From: Alteromonas australica
Lineage (GTDB): Bacteria; Pseudomonadota; Gammaproteobacteria; Enterobacterales; Alteromonadaceae
Direction of reading: 5' to 3'
NCBI RefSeq assembly: GCF_000730385.1
Contig: NZ_CP008849.1
Coordinates: 3,410,001-3,474,000 of the forward strand
Length of the DNA: 64,000 nucleotides
Numbering within the stretch: the stretch's first letter is position 1; the number at the start of each line of letters is the position of its first letter. Positions 46,601 to 54,996 of this stretch are shown here, piece by piece. The translations under genes were made by a program, and so were the position numbers. The notes under the pieces are model-generated. The model worked only from the letters and a program-made list of their open reading frames with translations, was not told the origin of the DNA and made no database searches.

Positions 46601-48656
46601 GTGTTGGCACCTTATTCTTTTTATATTTATCTATTTTACATAGGTTAGGATTATCTAACGTCACGACACATTCAAAACACTGCACACATTCAGCATAGTC
46701 AATACTGCCATCTTGTTCGATAGCATCCACGCCGCATTTCTTCTGCTTACAGAGTTGGCAAGGGTTACCACATTCTTCCCGGCGTTCTAATAACGTTATT
46801 AATGGAAAGCGCCCTAAAATAGCGAGTCCAGCACCTAGCGGGCAAAGATAGCGACAATACACTTTATGGATCTTTAAACTTAATCCTAATAATAAAAGTG
46901 CATAAAGCACAAACGGCCAATAGCGCACAAAATAGAGCGTGATTGAGGTTTTAAATGGTTCTATTTCAGCCAACTTTTCCGCCAACGTTAGCGAATAAAA
47001 TGACGTTGCAAGCAAGCCAACAAGCACCACATACTTAATTTTTTGCGCATATTTATGATACGCTGGCTTTATTCGAATTTGCCTGATCTTTAAGTATTGT
47101 GCAACAACTGCCATAATTTCCTGAAGTGCCCCAAACGGGCATAACCAACCACAGTATAATCCTCGCCCCACTATGAATAACGACAAAAATACAAAACTCC
47201 ACAATACAAAGATAACGGGATCGAGCAAATAAACTTCAATCGAAAAACCATCCACTAGGTCGAGTAACAAGGTATAGATATTGACGACCGACAGTTGCCC
47301 TTGTGCGTAAATGCCAATGAAGAACAATACAAACAACAGCGATGCTCCTCTAACCACACGAACCATGCGCGTCAGTTTCATCAGCTTTCTTTGGAAAGCG
47401 AACAGCAGTGATAGGATAAGTAGGTAAGCAAGCGTGATACTCAATTCTAGCCAACGGCTTTGCCACAACTGCTGCCAAAGTGGAACAGAAACGTGTGTTT
47501 TCGCTGCGGGGTTTTCCATAAACAGCGCATCGGGTAACAAAAACGAAAGGGTAAACAAATGCTCGTTTTGCTCAAAAAAACGCAGGCTATAGGGTAAGCT
47601 AATTGATATATCCATTTCTTGATCAAGAGACAGCCCCCCTTGTGACTTAATTTTTAGTACTTTTATCGTTTCGAATTCGGGCACTGGTTGAGAAAAGCGC
47701 GGATCATAAAAACTATAGAAATCTAAATCTCTTGCATCAATGGTAAATGCTGATTGCGCGAGGCGGAAAAATTCGGGAGCAGTTTGCGGGGTAAATTCAT
47801 CGCTTAGAAACCGAAAGCCTTGGGTATTTATTACTAACAAGGCCACTTCACCTGGTTTCAGGCTTTCTTGCAGCCGAACGTACTCATCGGTACTTAACAG
47901 GTTTTTCCCGACAATAGGTAAGCTTAAAAAACCATAGTAATGCTCAGAAAATACGAATTCCTGAGGATTTGCGAATGTGTTGGCTGCTTCAATGACTTCA
48001 CTGGGAAGCCCCGCAACCTCACTGCGGTATATTGTGTGTTTTTGAATGTAGCCACGTTCAATAAGTTGATCGAAAATTAGAGGTTCGAAAAAGTCGGGGT
48101 TAATGATCCGTTTGCTGGGCACCACAAAGCCATCTAGCTTGGCCCGCGCTACCGCTAACGCCGATGTCACGATAGTATCGTTAATGACCAATACAGAGAC
48201 TGTCGCTTTAGTCACACCATCAAAATACGTCGCATTGTTACCAACATGACTCTTCCCGCCTACAACAAAGCGTTCTGTCACATTGTGGCTTTTATACTGT
48301 GCGATAAAATCTCTAAGTGACTGCTCCCCTAATCCATGCAGGAAAATAGGCTCGCTGTGCTTTTTAATGACAAGATCGGTAAAATTCCCCTGAATATCAA
48401 GTCCAATCAAAACGTTAACTGGTTTGCCAGAAAATCCGATAAAGCTAACGAAGTCCTTAGATTCAAAAACATAGCCAAGCAATTGCTGCAGTTGATAAAC
48501 AGGTGTTACGTTAATGTCGGTGTGCGCTGCACCAATGCGAGTGGCGGTAGGAAAAAGACGATGTACCTCTTCGGGTATCTCTGTTGCGTCTGAACGCGCA
48601 AAGACAAAAGATACCGAAGTCATCATCAAACAACAAAATAGTAGCGCTTTCAGCAT
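46566..48656 (-). CDS. NosR/NirI-like FMN-binding, 4Fe-4S membrane protein
   Basis: 696 residues from ATG 48656 (signal peptide MLKALLFCCLMMTSVSFVFA); a GTG at 48674 would fall in a hairpin. An FMN-binding domain occupies about 60-170, with the flavin-attachment Thr probably in YFDGVTKATVSV. A long periplasmic part follows, then about six membrane helices from 400 on. Two polyferredoxin-like CxxxCP motifs (CGWLCPFGALQEI; CRYLCPLGAG) and a cytoplasmic ferredoxin-like end (CGNPCQLCKQKKC; CVQCFECVVTLDNPNLC) follow. NosR serves nitrous oxide reductase, but no nos genes are here. Co-transcribed with NosP-like and NahK-like genes, it may feed electrons or report redox state. Confidence 0.85.
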   Translation of the reverse strand: MLKALLFCCLMMTSVSFVFARSDATEIPEEVHRLFPTATRIGAAHTDINVTPVYQLQQLLGYVFESKDFVSFIGFSGKPVNVLIGLDIQGNFTDLVIKKHSEPIFLHGLGEQSLRDFIAQYKSHNVTERFVVGGKSHVGNNATYFDGVTKATVSVLVINDTIVTSALAVARAKLDGFVVPSKRIINPDFFEPLIFDQLIERGYIQKHTIYRSEVAGLPSEVIEAANTFANPQEFVFSEHYYGFLSLPIVGKNLLSTDEYVRLQESLKPGEVALLVINTQGFRFLSDEFTPQTAPEFFRLAQSAFTIDARDLDFYSFYDPRFSQPVPEFETIKVLKIKSQGGLSLDQEMDISISLPYSLRFFEQNEHLFTLSFLLPDALFMENPAAKTHVSVPLWQQLWQSRWLELSITLAYLLILSLLFAFQRKLMKLTRMVRVVRGASLLFVLFFIGIYAQGQLSVVNIYTLLLDLVDGFSIEVYLLDPVIFVLWSFVFLSLFIVGRGLYCGWLCPFGALQEIMAVVAQYLKIRQIRIKPAYHKYAQKIKYVVLVGLLATSFYSLTLAEKLAEIEPFKTSITLYFVRYWPFVLYALLLLGLSLKIHKVYCRYLCPLGAGLAILGRFPLITLLERREECGNPCQLCKQKKCGVDAIEQDGSIDYAECVQCFECVVTLDNPNLCKIDKYKKNKVPTRVKNFHPVRAE

Positions 48657-48666
48657 AATGAGATAA

Positions 48667-48686
48667 GGCAGCACATAGGTGCTGCC
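48667..48686 (-). terminator. Hairpin between aldehyde dehydrogenase and NosR-like gene
   Basis: Perfect 8-bp stem GGCAGCAC / GTGCTGCC with loop of 4, 11 bases after the dehydrogenase stop on the minus strand. Only a weak T-rich tail, so partial read-through into the sensor genes is likely. Confidence 0.6.
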
Positions 48687-48697
48687 CTTCCACTCAA

Positions 48698-50215
48698 TTA
48701 AAAGAAACCAAGAGGATTGATATCGTAGCTAACTAGAAGATTTTTGGTCTGCTGGTAGTGATCTAGCATCATTTTATGCGTTTCACGGCCGATACCTGAC
48801 TTCTTATAGCCTCCGAATGCAGCATGGGCTGGATAAAGGTGATAGCAGTTAGTCCATACTCGACCCGCTTCAATAGCTCGGCCTACTCTAAAGGCAATGT
48901 TCGCGTCTCGACTCCAAAGCCCAGCGCCTAAACCAAAGCTAGTGTTATTGGCTATTTCAATCGCTTCCTCTTCGGTTTTAAATGTTTGTACCGCGATAAC
49001 AGGGCCAAAAATCTCTTCTTGGAACACGCGCATTTGGTTGTGCCCTTTTAAAATAGTTGGCTGAATGTAGTACCCTTTATCTAATCCAGGAAGGCGCTCT
49101 TTCTCTCCCCCTGTAACAACTTCAGCTCCCTCTGATTTACCTATGTCGATATACTTAAGAATTTTATCGAACTGCTCGCTAGACGCCTGCGCTCCTACCA
49201 TAGTCTCAGTATCTAGGGGGTTACCGCGCTTAATTTTGTTAATTTTTTCAATGACTTTATCCATGAATGCTTCGTAGATATCCTCGTGGATAACGGCGCG
49301 AGATGGGCAAGTACATACTTCGCCTTGGTTGAAGTAACCAAGTACTAAACCTTCTGCACATTTATCAATAAATTCAGGCTCATGATCCATAATGTCTGGG
49401 AAGAAGAGGTTCGGCGACTTACCGCCTAATTCAACGGTAGAAGGAATAAGATTTTCAGCCGCACAACGAAGAATGTGCTCGCCCACTGGGGTAGAGCCAG
49501 TAAACGCGATTTTGGCAATTCGTGTGCTAGTGGCAAGCGCTTGTCCTGCTTCAGCACCAAAGCCATTTACGATATTGAGTACGCCTGGCGGTAGCAAATC
49601 TTGAATGAGCTCAGCAAACACTAAAATAGACACTGGCGTTTGCTCTGCAGGTTTAAGCACAACTACGTTACCCGCAACAATAGCTGGTGCGAGCTTCCAT
49701 GCAGCCATAAGTAATGGGAAATTCCATGGAATTATTTGCCCTACAACCCCATATGGTTCATGAAAATGATAAGCCACTGTGTTTTTATCGATTTCACCAA
49801 TCGTGCCTTCTTGGCTGCGAATACATCCCGCATAATAACGGAAGTGGTCAGCAGCTAAAGGGACATCAGCGTTCAGTGTTTCTCGAACGGCTTTACCATT
49901 ATCCCACGTTTCCGCCACAGCAAGCATTTCAAGGTTAGCTTCTATGCGATCGGCTATTTTTAATAATACATTTGAACGTTCGGCTACCGATGTATCGGCC
50001 CACCCTTTTTTGGCCGCATGAGCAGCATCAATAGCCAATTCAATGTCTTCTGCGGTTGAACGGGGAATTTGCGTTATGTCGCTGCCATCCACGGGGGACG
50101 TAGTAATAAAATATTCACCTTTAACAGGTGCAATCCACTCGCCGCCGATAAAATTACCATAGCTTTCTTTGAAACTGACTACTGAACCTTCACTTCCTGG
50201 ATTTGCGTAAATCAT
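48698..50215 (-). CDS. exaC: NAD-dependent aldehyde dehydrogenase (ExaC/AldB type)
   Basis: 505 residues from ATG 50215 (GAAGGTG upstream; the longer frame to 50251 has no such site). Catalytic Cys301 lies in [13 protein letters not shown], the catalytic Glu in VELGGKSPN, and the NAD site in [11 protein letters not shown]. The VCTCPSR form is that of the ExaC/AcoD/AldB group, which converts acetaldehyde and similar aldehydes to acids. It completes the pathway started by the quinoprotein dehydrogenase. An island operator copy lies about 120 bases upstream of the start. Confidence 0.92.
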   Translation of the reverse strand: MIYANPGSEGSVVSFKESYGNFIGGEWIAPVKGEYFITTSPVDGSDITQIPRSTAEDIELAIDAAHAAKKGWADTSVAERSNVLLKIADRIEANLEMLAVAETWDNGKAVRETLNADVPLAADHFRYYAGCIRSQEGTIGEIDKNTVAYHFHEPYGVVGQIIPWNFPLLMAAWKLAPAIVAGNVVVLKPAEQTPVSILVFAELIQDLLPPGVLNIVNGFGAEAGQALATSTRIAKIAFTGSTPVGEHILRCAAENLIPSTVELGGKSPNLFFPDIMDHEPEFIDKCAEGLVLGYFNQGEVCTCPSRAVIHEDIYEAFMDKVIEKINKIKRGNPLDTETMVGAQASSEQFDKILKYIDIGKSEGAEVVTGGEKERLPGLDKGYYIQPTILKGHNQMRVFQEEIFGPVIAVQTFKTEEEAIEIANNTSFGLGAGLWSRDANIAFRVGRAIEAGRVWTNCYHLYPAHAAFGGYKKSGIGRETHKMMLDHYQQTKNLLVSYDINPLGFF

Positions 50216-50332
50216 AATGACACCTTCTTTGAATTCATAGCGCGTCAACACGCTGCTAGTTATCGTTTACTGTGTCATTTGATAATCGTACTTTTGTTGC
50301 CTATCTACCATAATGCGATAGGCCGATTTGGC

Positions 50333-50348
50333 TCCTACTTTAGGAGGG
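50333..50348 (-). promoter_or_regulatory. Island operator copy g (aldehyde dehydrogenase gene)
   Basis: TCCTAC-TTTA-GGAGGG, two mismatches, in the gap between the regulator stop and the dehydrogenase start. Confidence 0.62.
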
Positions 50349-50358
50349 GAAGAGAAGT

Positions 50359-50988
50359 CTAAGCCTTGCCAAGATAGCCATATTTATTTGCTAATTCGGT
50401 AAATTCTGAGGGAGATGTTTTTAACTTTCTTTTAATAACCGTTAGTGCGTTTGATACAGTTTTTGTTGACAGTCCTAATTCCAGGGCGATATCAGGCCGA
50501 GTTTTACGCATGGCGGTTGCCATAAAAATTTCAAACTCTCGTTTGGTAAGTTTGGTAGCAATATCAACATCTGCATGTAACAGCTGATTAGCTAAATTGA
50601 CAGCTAGTGAACGTTCGATATATTTTTGCCCCTTTGACACCACTTTAATTGCTGAGATAAGCGTGTCGGGGGGGCTACTTTTGCTAATATACCCCATCGC
50701 ACCAGTTTGCATGGCGCGCTGCAGTATGGCGCAATCTTCAAACATGCTAAAAAATATTATCTTTAAGGAGGGCTGTTTTACTAAAAAGTCAGTAGCCAAC
50801 AGCAAGCCATTTTCTTTCGCAAGGTTAATATCAAGCACTAGCGTATCGATAGAATGCACCTGCAATACGTGTTGTGTTTGGCCCCCATCAGCAGCTTCAA
50901 ATACGGTACATTCAGGTAGCATGGCATTTAACAACGCTTTATAGCCTTCTCTTACAACCGCGTGATCATCAACCAATAGGATATTCAT
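50359..50988 (-). CDS. NarL-type response regulator, candidate island activator
   Basis: 209 residues from ATG 50988, which overlaps the kinase stop (ATGA). A receiver domain (MNILLVDDHAVVREGYKALL; Asp53 in LVLDINLAKENG) and a LuxR-type HTH (LTKREFEIFMATAMRKTRPDIALELGLSTKTVSNALTVIKRKL, about 140-185). Its cognate kinase is clearly the gene upstream. It is the most likely protein to bind the repeated operator: the pair is itself preceded by a copy, and NarL-type regulators (ExaE/AgmR) activate such genes in Pseudomonas. Confidence 0.9.
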   Translation of the reverse strand: MNILLVDDHAVVREGYKALLNAMLPECTVFEAADGGQTQHVLQVHSIDTLVLDINLAKENGLLLATDFLVKQPSLKIIFFSMFEDCAILQRAMQTGAMGYISKSSPPDTLISAIKVVSKGQKYIERSLAVNLANQLLHADVDIATKLTKREFEIFMATAMRKTRPDIALELGLSTKTVSNALTVIKRKLKTSPSEFTELANKYGYLGKA

Positions 50989-52226
50989 GCGACATTCGCC
51001 TGGCACGCATTATCAGTCTCTCGCCAATTAAGCGATAACTGAACATTAACCCCTCCTGCGTTAAGCGTTTTAACGGTACACATTGCGCCAATACATCTCG
51101 CTCGACTTTGCATCGATGACATACCAATATTTTCTACAGCATGCCCATCAAACCCCTTACCGTTGTCACGAATGTTTATATTAAGCCCCTGTTGGTCAGC
51201 GAGTATTTCTACCCATACCTTTGAAGCCTCTGCATGCTTTACTACATTGTTAATGGCCTCTTGAACAAAGCGATAAATATGAATATCTCGCTCATGGTTT
51301 TCAGCATATTTGTTCAACTTGATTGAGACTTGCCATGTGGTATCAGGTTGCGCGAGCTCTTGTTCGAATACTAGTTTTTCGAGGGATTGCTGTAACGAAA
51401 CTCGGTCTAAGATCAATGGGTGGAGGTGTGCGGTTAGATGGCGAATGGCATCACTAATTTGTTGACTCATGGCTTGCACTTTATTGGCGGACAATTCCAA
51501 TACACTAGGCTCTTTTGAATTCACCAATATATATGCATGGGCTTTTATGGTTGTGAGTAACTGGCCCACGTTGTCGTGCAATTCCCTAGCTAGGTAGCTT
51601 CTTTCTTGCTCTTGCAGTAATGCTAATTTTTTATCTATTTTAACCAACTGCTTTTCTTTATTTTGCAGCGAATATTGTAAACGTTGAAACTGCCCGATGA
51701 CCCGCCTTACTTCCTTAATATCACTATCTTCGAATTTGTCAGTCGCTTTACCTTCGACAAGCTGTTGCAAAGCGTCTCCCAATTGATTTAACGGTTTTAG
51801 CCTTTGCGTTATGGCCACCTTAAGCGTAAACAGTAATAAACTTAACGTAGTAAAAAATAAACCTGCGACTAACCAAAACAGGTTCATATTCTGGGCTAAC
51901 TCTGCATTATTTTGTGCTCTCACCACCAAATATTGATTTTCATGGATAGGAAGGTAGATTGGCTGATTATCGGAGTGAAAATTAGCTGAAGCCGATAGTC
52001 GACCAGTAAACTGTGTGACCGATAGATGCGGGCTTTGTTCAGCAACCGCTTTAATATCGGTCGTACTCATATTCGCTTTAAGCATTTCCTGCACTTGATT
52101 GAGTGCACTTGATGTTTCATCATTGATATTCTGACGAATTTGGAAGTATACCGAGCAGGAAAAAATGAGAAAACACACGATAAAGACTGCCACGATGGCA
52201 CTGGATATTTTTTTGAATCCTGACAT
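50985..52226 (-). CDS. NarX/UhpB-type sensor histidine kinase
   Basis: 413 residues. Two membrane helices (about 7-27 and 122-142) bracket a periplasmic sensor of about 95 residues, followed by HAMP and a coiled coil. The HisKA_3 dimerisation domain has His217 in ARELHDNVGQLLTTI, and the HATPase domain has FVQEAINNVVKHA and RDNGKGFDG, then IGMSSMQSRARCIGA. It phosphorylates the NarL-type regulator encoded downstream with a 4-base overlap. Signal unknown; alcohol, aldehyde or metal are candidates. It is preceded by an island operator copy, suggesting autoregulation. Confidence 0.9.
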   Translation of the reverse strand: MSGFKKISSAIVAVFIVCFLIFSCSVYFQIRQNINDETSSALNQVQEMLKANMSTTDIKAVAEQSPHLSVTQFTGRLSASANFHSDNQPIYLPIHENQYLVVRAQNNAELAQNMNLFWLVAGLFFTTLSLLLFTLKVAITQRLKPLNQLGDALQQLVEGKATDKFEDSDIKEVRRVIGQFQRLQYSLQNKEKQLVKIDKKLALLQEQERSYLARELHDNVGQLLTTIKAHAYILVNSKEPSVLELSANKVQAMSQQISDAIRHLTAHLHPLILDRVSLQQSLEKLVFEQELAQPDTTWQVSIKLNKYAENHERDIHIYRFVQEAINNVVKHAEASKVWVEILADQQGLNINIRDNGKGFDGHAVENIGMSSMQSRARCIGAMCTVKTLNAGGVNVQLSLNWRETDNACQANVA

Positions 52227-52309
52227 GGCAACACCATAAGCACATAATAGACATACTTATGCTAAACACTCCTCAATAACAAACACATCCTGCAATAGAG
52301 TTGTTTTAT

Positions 52310-52325
52310 TCCTTCGAAAGGAGGA
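52310..52325 (-). promoter_or_regulatory. Island operator copy h (kinase/regulator operon)
   Basis: TCCTTC-GAAA-GGAGGA: half-sites nearly intact, spacer altered. 84 bases upstream of the kinase start. Confidence 0.55.
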
Positions 52326-52390
52326 GAACATTAGCTTTAGATATTTCATTTTACACAAACATTCATCGCCCGATGATGTGACGGACCCTG

Positions 52391-52690
52391 CAGCAAGCCA
52401 AAGTCAGGCTTATCCCTCCGCAATACGTAAAATCTTTTGTTAAAATAAAAGTAACAAGAACGACTTCATTGATGCAGAGGCAATTTGCGAAGCGGTATCG
52501 CTACCTAATATGCGTTTTGTCAGCGTAAAGTCAGAAGAGGCACAAGTCATCTCAGCTATTCACAAAGCCAGGCATGGTTATATTAAAGACCGAACGGCTT
52601 GCATGTCCCGTGTTGGTGCGTTACTTCTCGAGCTTGGCATTGGCCTTCCGACGAGTCATAGTGTAATGAAGCAACTATTTTTGAATCATA
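52391..52690 (+). pseudogene. IS110-family transposase fragment
   Basis: An N-terminal piece of an IS110 transposase: VRLIPPQYVKSFVK, then after a one-base frameshift SNKNDFIDAEAICEAVS, PNMRFVSVKSEEAQVISAIH and ACMSRVGALLLELGIGLPTSH. The beginning and the whole C-terminal half are missing. It stops about 18 bases before the tRNA-Leu duplicate, so the island's right end has been reshaped by this element. Inactive. Confidence 0.85.
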
Positions 52691-52707
52691 AAAATAGACG
52701 CAATGTT

Positions 52708-52763
52708 TTCAAAATCCGTTGCTAGAAATAGCGTGCCGGTTCAAGTCCGGCCTCTGGTACCAT
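52708..52763 (+). repeat. Right copy of 56-bp direct repeat (attR-like tRNA-Leu fragment)
   Basis: Exactly matches 22455-22510. The following 43 bases repeat the tRNA terminator with a few changes (stem near GCCGATCTTGAGTCGGT and a T-run). It lacks the acceptor 5' strand, D arm and 5' anticodon stem, so it cannot be a functional tRNA. Confidence 0.85.
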
Positions 52764-52811
52764 TCTCTTTAAATAGAGAGCAAGCCGATCTTGAGTCGGT
52801 TTTTTTGTATC

Positions 52812-53137
52812 TGGAAAAGATCGTATCGGTACACCCGAGATCCCCTCATTTGAACTTCCCTGTCCGTATCTTAAATTATGAGCGAGTTTTTGAGCTTCTT
52901 GCTACAAGGCTTTGGACAATTCCTTCTAACGTACTCTGATTCACTAAAGCCACGAGCATGCGTGACCTCATTTTGCCCGTTTAATTGAAAAAACGTGTGC
53001 AAGCAAAGAGGGCTGGTTAATTCCTCCTATGGTGGGTCGTCGCTTTCAACTCAATTCACTGAATAATACGAAATTAATAGAAGGGTTCTAAAAACGAAAA
53101 ACGTCAGTGGGTCTAAAACTGCCAAAAGGAAATATAA
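52812..53137. other. Intergenic region right of the island
   Basis: About 325 bases in which I see no supported gene, RNA or clear repeat. Short open frames here run through the tRNA fragment and have no coding character. Confidence 0.5.
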
Positions 53138-53506
53138 ATGCGCCCTTCCTATCCTCGTATTGGTATCTTTTGGGTTTACCAACAAAAACTCATATCAAAA
53201 TCTATACTATTATCCCAAGCCTCATATAGCAGTGTAGGAATTGCCGACTGCAGTTTCAGCCACATTGATGTTTGGGAATTAGAAAAAGTATACCTTCCTG
53301 AATATCCAAAGCTTTTTGACTCTGAATATCAGGCGTTACCTCGAGGGCGAATAGTATTTGATAAGAAAAATAGCAATTTTAGCATGTTCGCCGATAGAAA
53401 AATTGTAAGAAGTAAGCTCCATAGACGAATGGTCATTAACACTTTTTCTCTACAGACGCAGAAATGCATTTGGAGAACAGATCCTCACTATGTTGTTTTC
53501 AGTTAA
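53138..53506 (+). CDS. Conserved hypothetical protein, 122 residues
   Basis: MRPSYPRIGIFWVYQQKLISKSILLSQ, then WELEKVYLPEYPKLFDSEYQALPRGRIVFDKKNSNFSMFADRKI and ends CIWRTDPHYVVFS. I recall similar small proteins of unknown function in Vibrio and Alteromonas, sharing the IGIFWVY front, the EYQxxPRGR centre and the TDPHY end. AAGGA lies 8 bases before the ATG. No membrane segment or signal. It is the first intact gene outside the right island end. No function can be given. Confidence 0.65.
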   Translation: MRPSYPRIGIFWVYQQKLISKSILLSQASYSSVGIADCSFSHIDVWELEKVYLPEYPKLFDSEYQALPRGRIVFDKKNSNFSMFADRKIVRSKLHRRMVINTFSLQTQKCIWRTDPHYVVFS

Positions 53507-53687
53507 GGGAATAGAATAAAGCTTTATCCCAGCAAAAGTGCGCTTAAGCGATATGTAATCTAAGGTCATTTTATAAAATGCTATAACGATGTTTATCCGG
53601 TTTGAAAACTAAGCATCAAACTTATAGCTCTACAAATGACTTACCAGTCAAAGAAATAACATCAGATAACGTGGAACAGCCTATAAC

Positions 53688-54872
53688 ATGGAAAATAATT
53701 TACTCGTCAATTTAAGGAAATACCGGCCCAGAGACAAATCCGATCCTTTAGAGAATTTTTTAACTGAAGCATTTGCTCACTTGTTGAAAAGCAGTGATGA
53801 AGTGATGTCAGCAGTTCTGGCAAAACTTAACGAAAAATCCAAACTTCCAAAGGCTTTTAATCCCAGTCGATATGAAGTTTCGACTCAAGAAAACTTCAAT
53901 GGCAAGTTTCCCGATATGCTTGTTAAGTGGGACGATGTGACAATAGTCTTCGAGCACAAGGTCTATTCGGAACTTAGTGATTCTCAGCTAGCAAACTATA
54001 GAACTTTTGCCGAGCAACATTTTAACCACCATTACGTGGTGCTTATCACAGCGCGGGAGTATCAGCACAAACAAGACCCCGACTGCGCTATATGCTGGCA
54101 TGATATTTATGGCCTATTAGACGATATAAAGCCTTTAAACAATACAACAACTGATTGGTATATGCAGTCATTCAAGAAGCTACTGCAGGCAGAAGGGTTA
54201 GGGAAAATAACCCCTATCAACCAGTTAGCCATTACCCACTACCTTGAAGCTAAAGCGTTGGAAGAACAAATGCGCTCCCTTCTTCGTTTAGCATCCCTTG
54301 ACCATGTTGCTTGGCCGTTAGGCATTATACTGAAGCCCACAGTAAAAGATCGGCTTAATGCTGTCGAAAGTAGGATTGGCATCGAATTTTGCCAGCTTAG
54401 CAGCAACCAAAAACTTGACTGGAAACCCGGTATTTTTTGTGGTTTTTTAGCCGATAGTACCGATCATAAATATGAACACATCACTGGAAAGCACATGCAT
54501 GTCGCATTAATTTTCGATTTTAATGAATCAGTTCATAACTCACTACCATCAATGCCTTATTTTGAAGAATTTCGACACGAGCTCTCGGATAAAATTGATG
54601 CGTTAAATGCATCAACCGTGGCAGACACAGTTCTCAATAGAACGTGGAAAGTTATCGATAATATGCGTTGCGACTACAAGGGTGACGTCAATTGGTACCA
54701 CCCTTTTGCCGTGTTAATGCGTATGGATGCATTTTTTAATGAGGTACATAGTCCAAATGAACAGCTTACTGCCTTTGTTGACGCGATGAGTGCTTTACAA
54801 CAGCTGTGTTTGTCTTGCCCAAGTTTCCAGCCATTTTTAACAGAGGCCTCTAAACAAGACAGTCATGTTTAA
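53688..54872 (+). CDS. PD-(D/E)XK nuclease-superfamily protein
   Basis: 394 residues. The N-terminal part has the nuclease core: Asp in FPDMLVKWDDVTIVFEHKVYSELSDSQLANY, with FEHK as the (D/E)xK element, followed by YVVLITAREY and CWHDIY, like the PDDEXK_4 group. The C-terminal 200 residues match nothing I know. Such proteins often belong to defence or mobile-element cargo, and this one lies near an island end, but it stands alone with no partner methylase or helicase. Weak ribosome site (AACAGCC) and low G+C. Confidence 0.7.
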   Translation: MENNLLVNLRKYRPRDKSDPLENFLTEAFAHLLKSSDEVMSAVLAKLNEKSKLPKAFNPSRYEVSTQENFNGKFPDMLVKWDDVTIVFEHKVYSELSDSQLANYRTFAEQHFNHHYVVLITAREYQHKQDPDCAICWHDIYGLLDDIKPLNNTTTDWYMQSFKKLLQAEGLGKITPINQLAITHYLEAKALEEQMRSLLRLASLDHVAWPLGIILKPTVKDRLNAVESRIGIEFCQLSSNQKLDWKPGIFCGFLADSTDHKYEHITGKHMHVALIFDFNESVHNSLPSMPYFEEFRHELSDKIDALNASTVADTVLNRTWKVIDNMRCDYKGDVNWYHPFAVLMRMDAFFNEVHSPNEQLTAFVDAMSALQQLCLSCPSFQPFLTEASKQDSHV

Positions 54873-54996
54873 AGCCTGGCGAAATACAGCAGTATAGGTT
54901 TGATGTCGTTGCATTCTCTTTCCATTGAAGTAGCCTCACAAACCTATTAAAGTCGCTGCCTATTATTGATCCCTCCTCTTCAAAGGCCTCAACTGA

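Larger units (their letters stand above)
22455..52763. mobile_element. Candidate genomic island at tRNA-Leu (PQQ alcohol oxidation)
   Basis: About 30.3 kb lie between an intact tRNA-Leu and a 56-bp exact copy of its 3' part. The segment carries a single functional theme (quinoprotein alcohol oxidation, PQQ synthesis, metal or substrate uptake, regulators) and a shared operator motif found only inside it. An IS5 remnant lies at the left end and an IS110 remnant at the right end. No integrase gene is left in the window, so if this was a tyrosine-integrase element it is now immobile, or the integrase was lost in the IS rearrangements. Confidence 0.6.

Noticed and set aside
46566..48656. Denitrification (nitrous oxide reductase) locus suggested by the NosR-like protein
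   Set aside because: No nosZ, nosDFY or nosL genes occur; the neighbours are all alcohol-oxidation or sensing genes.
23754..52325. The TAGGAGGA half of the repeats as simple ribosome binding sites
   Set aside because: Each copy lies 60-160 bases from the next start codon, the left half is complementary to the right, and several copies are upstream of minus-strand genes.
52708..52800. A second tRNA-Leu gene
   Set aside because: Only the sequence from the anticodon loop to the 3' end is present. The acceptor 5' strand, D arm and 5' anticodon stem are absent, so no cloverleaf can form.
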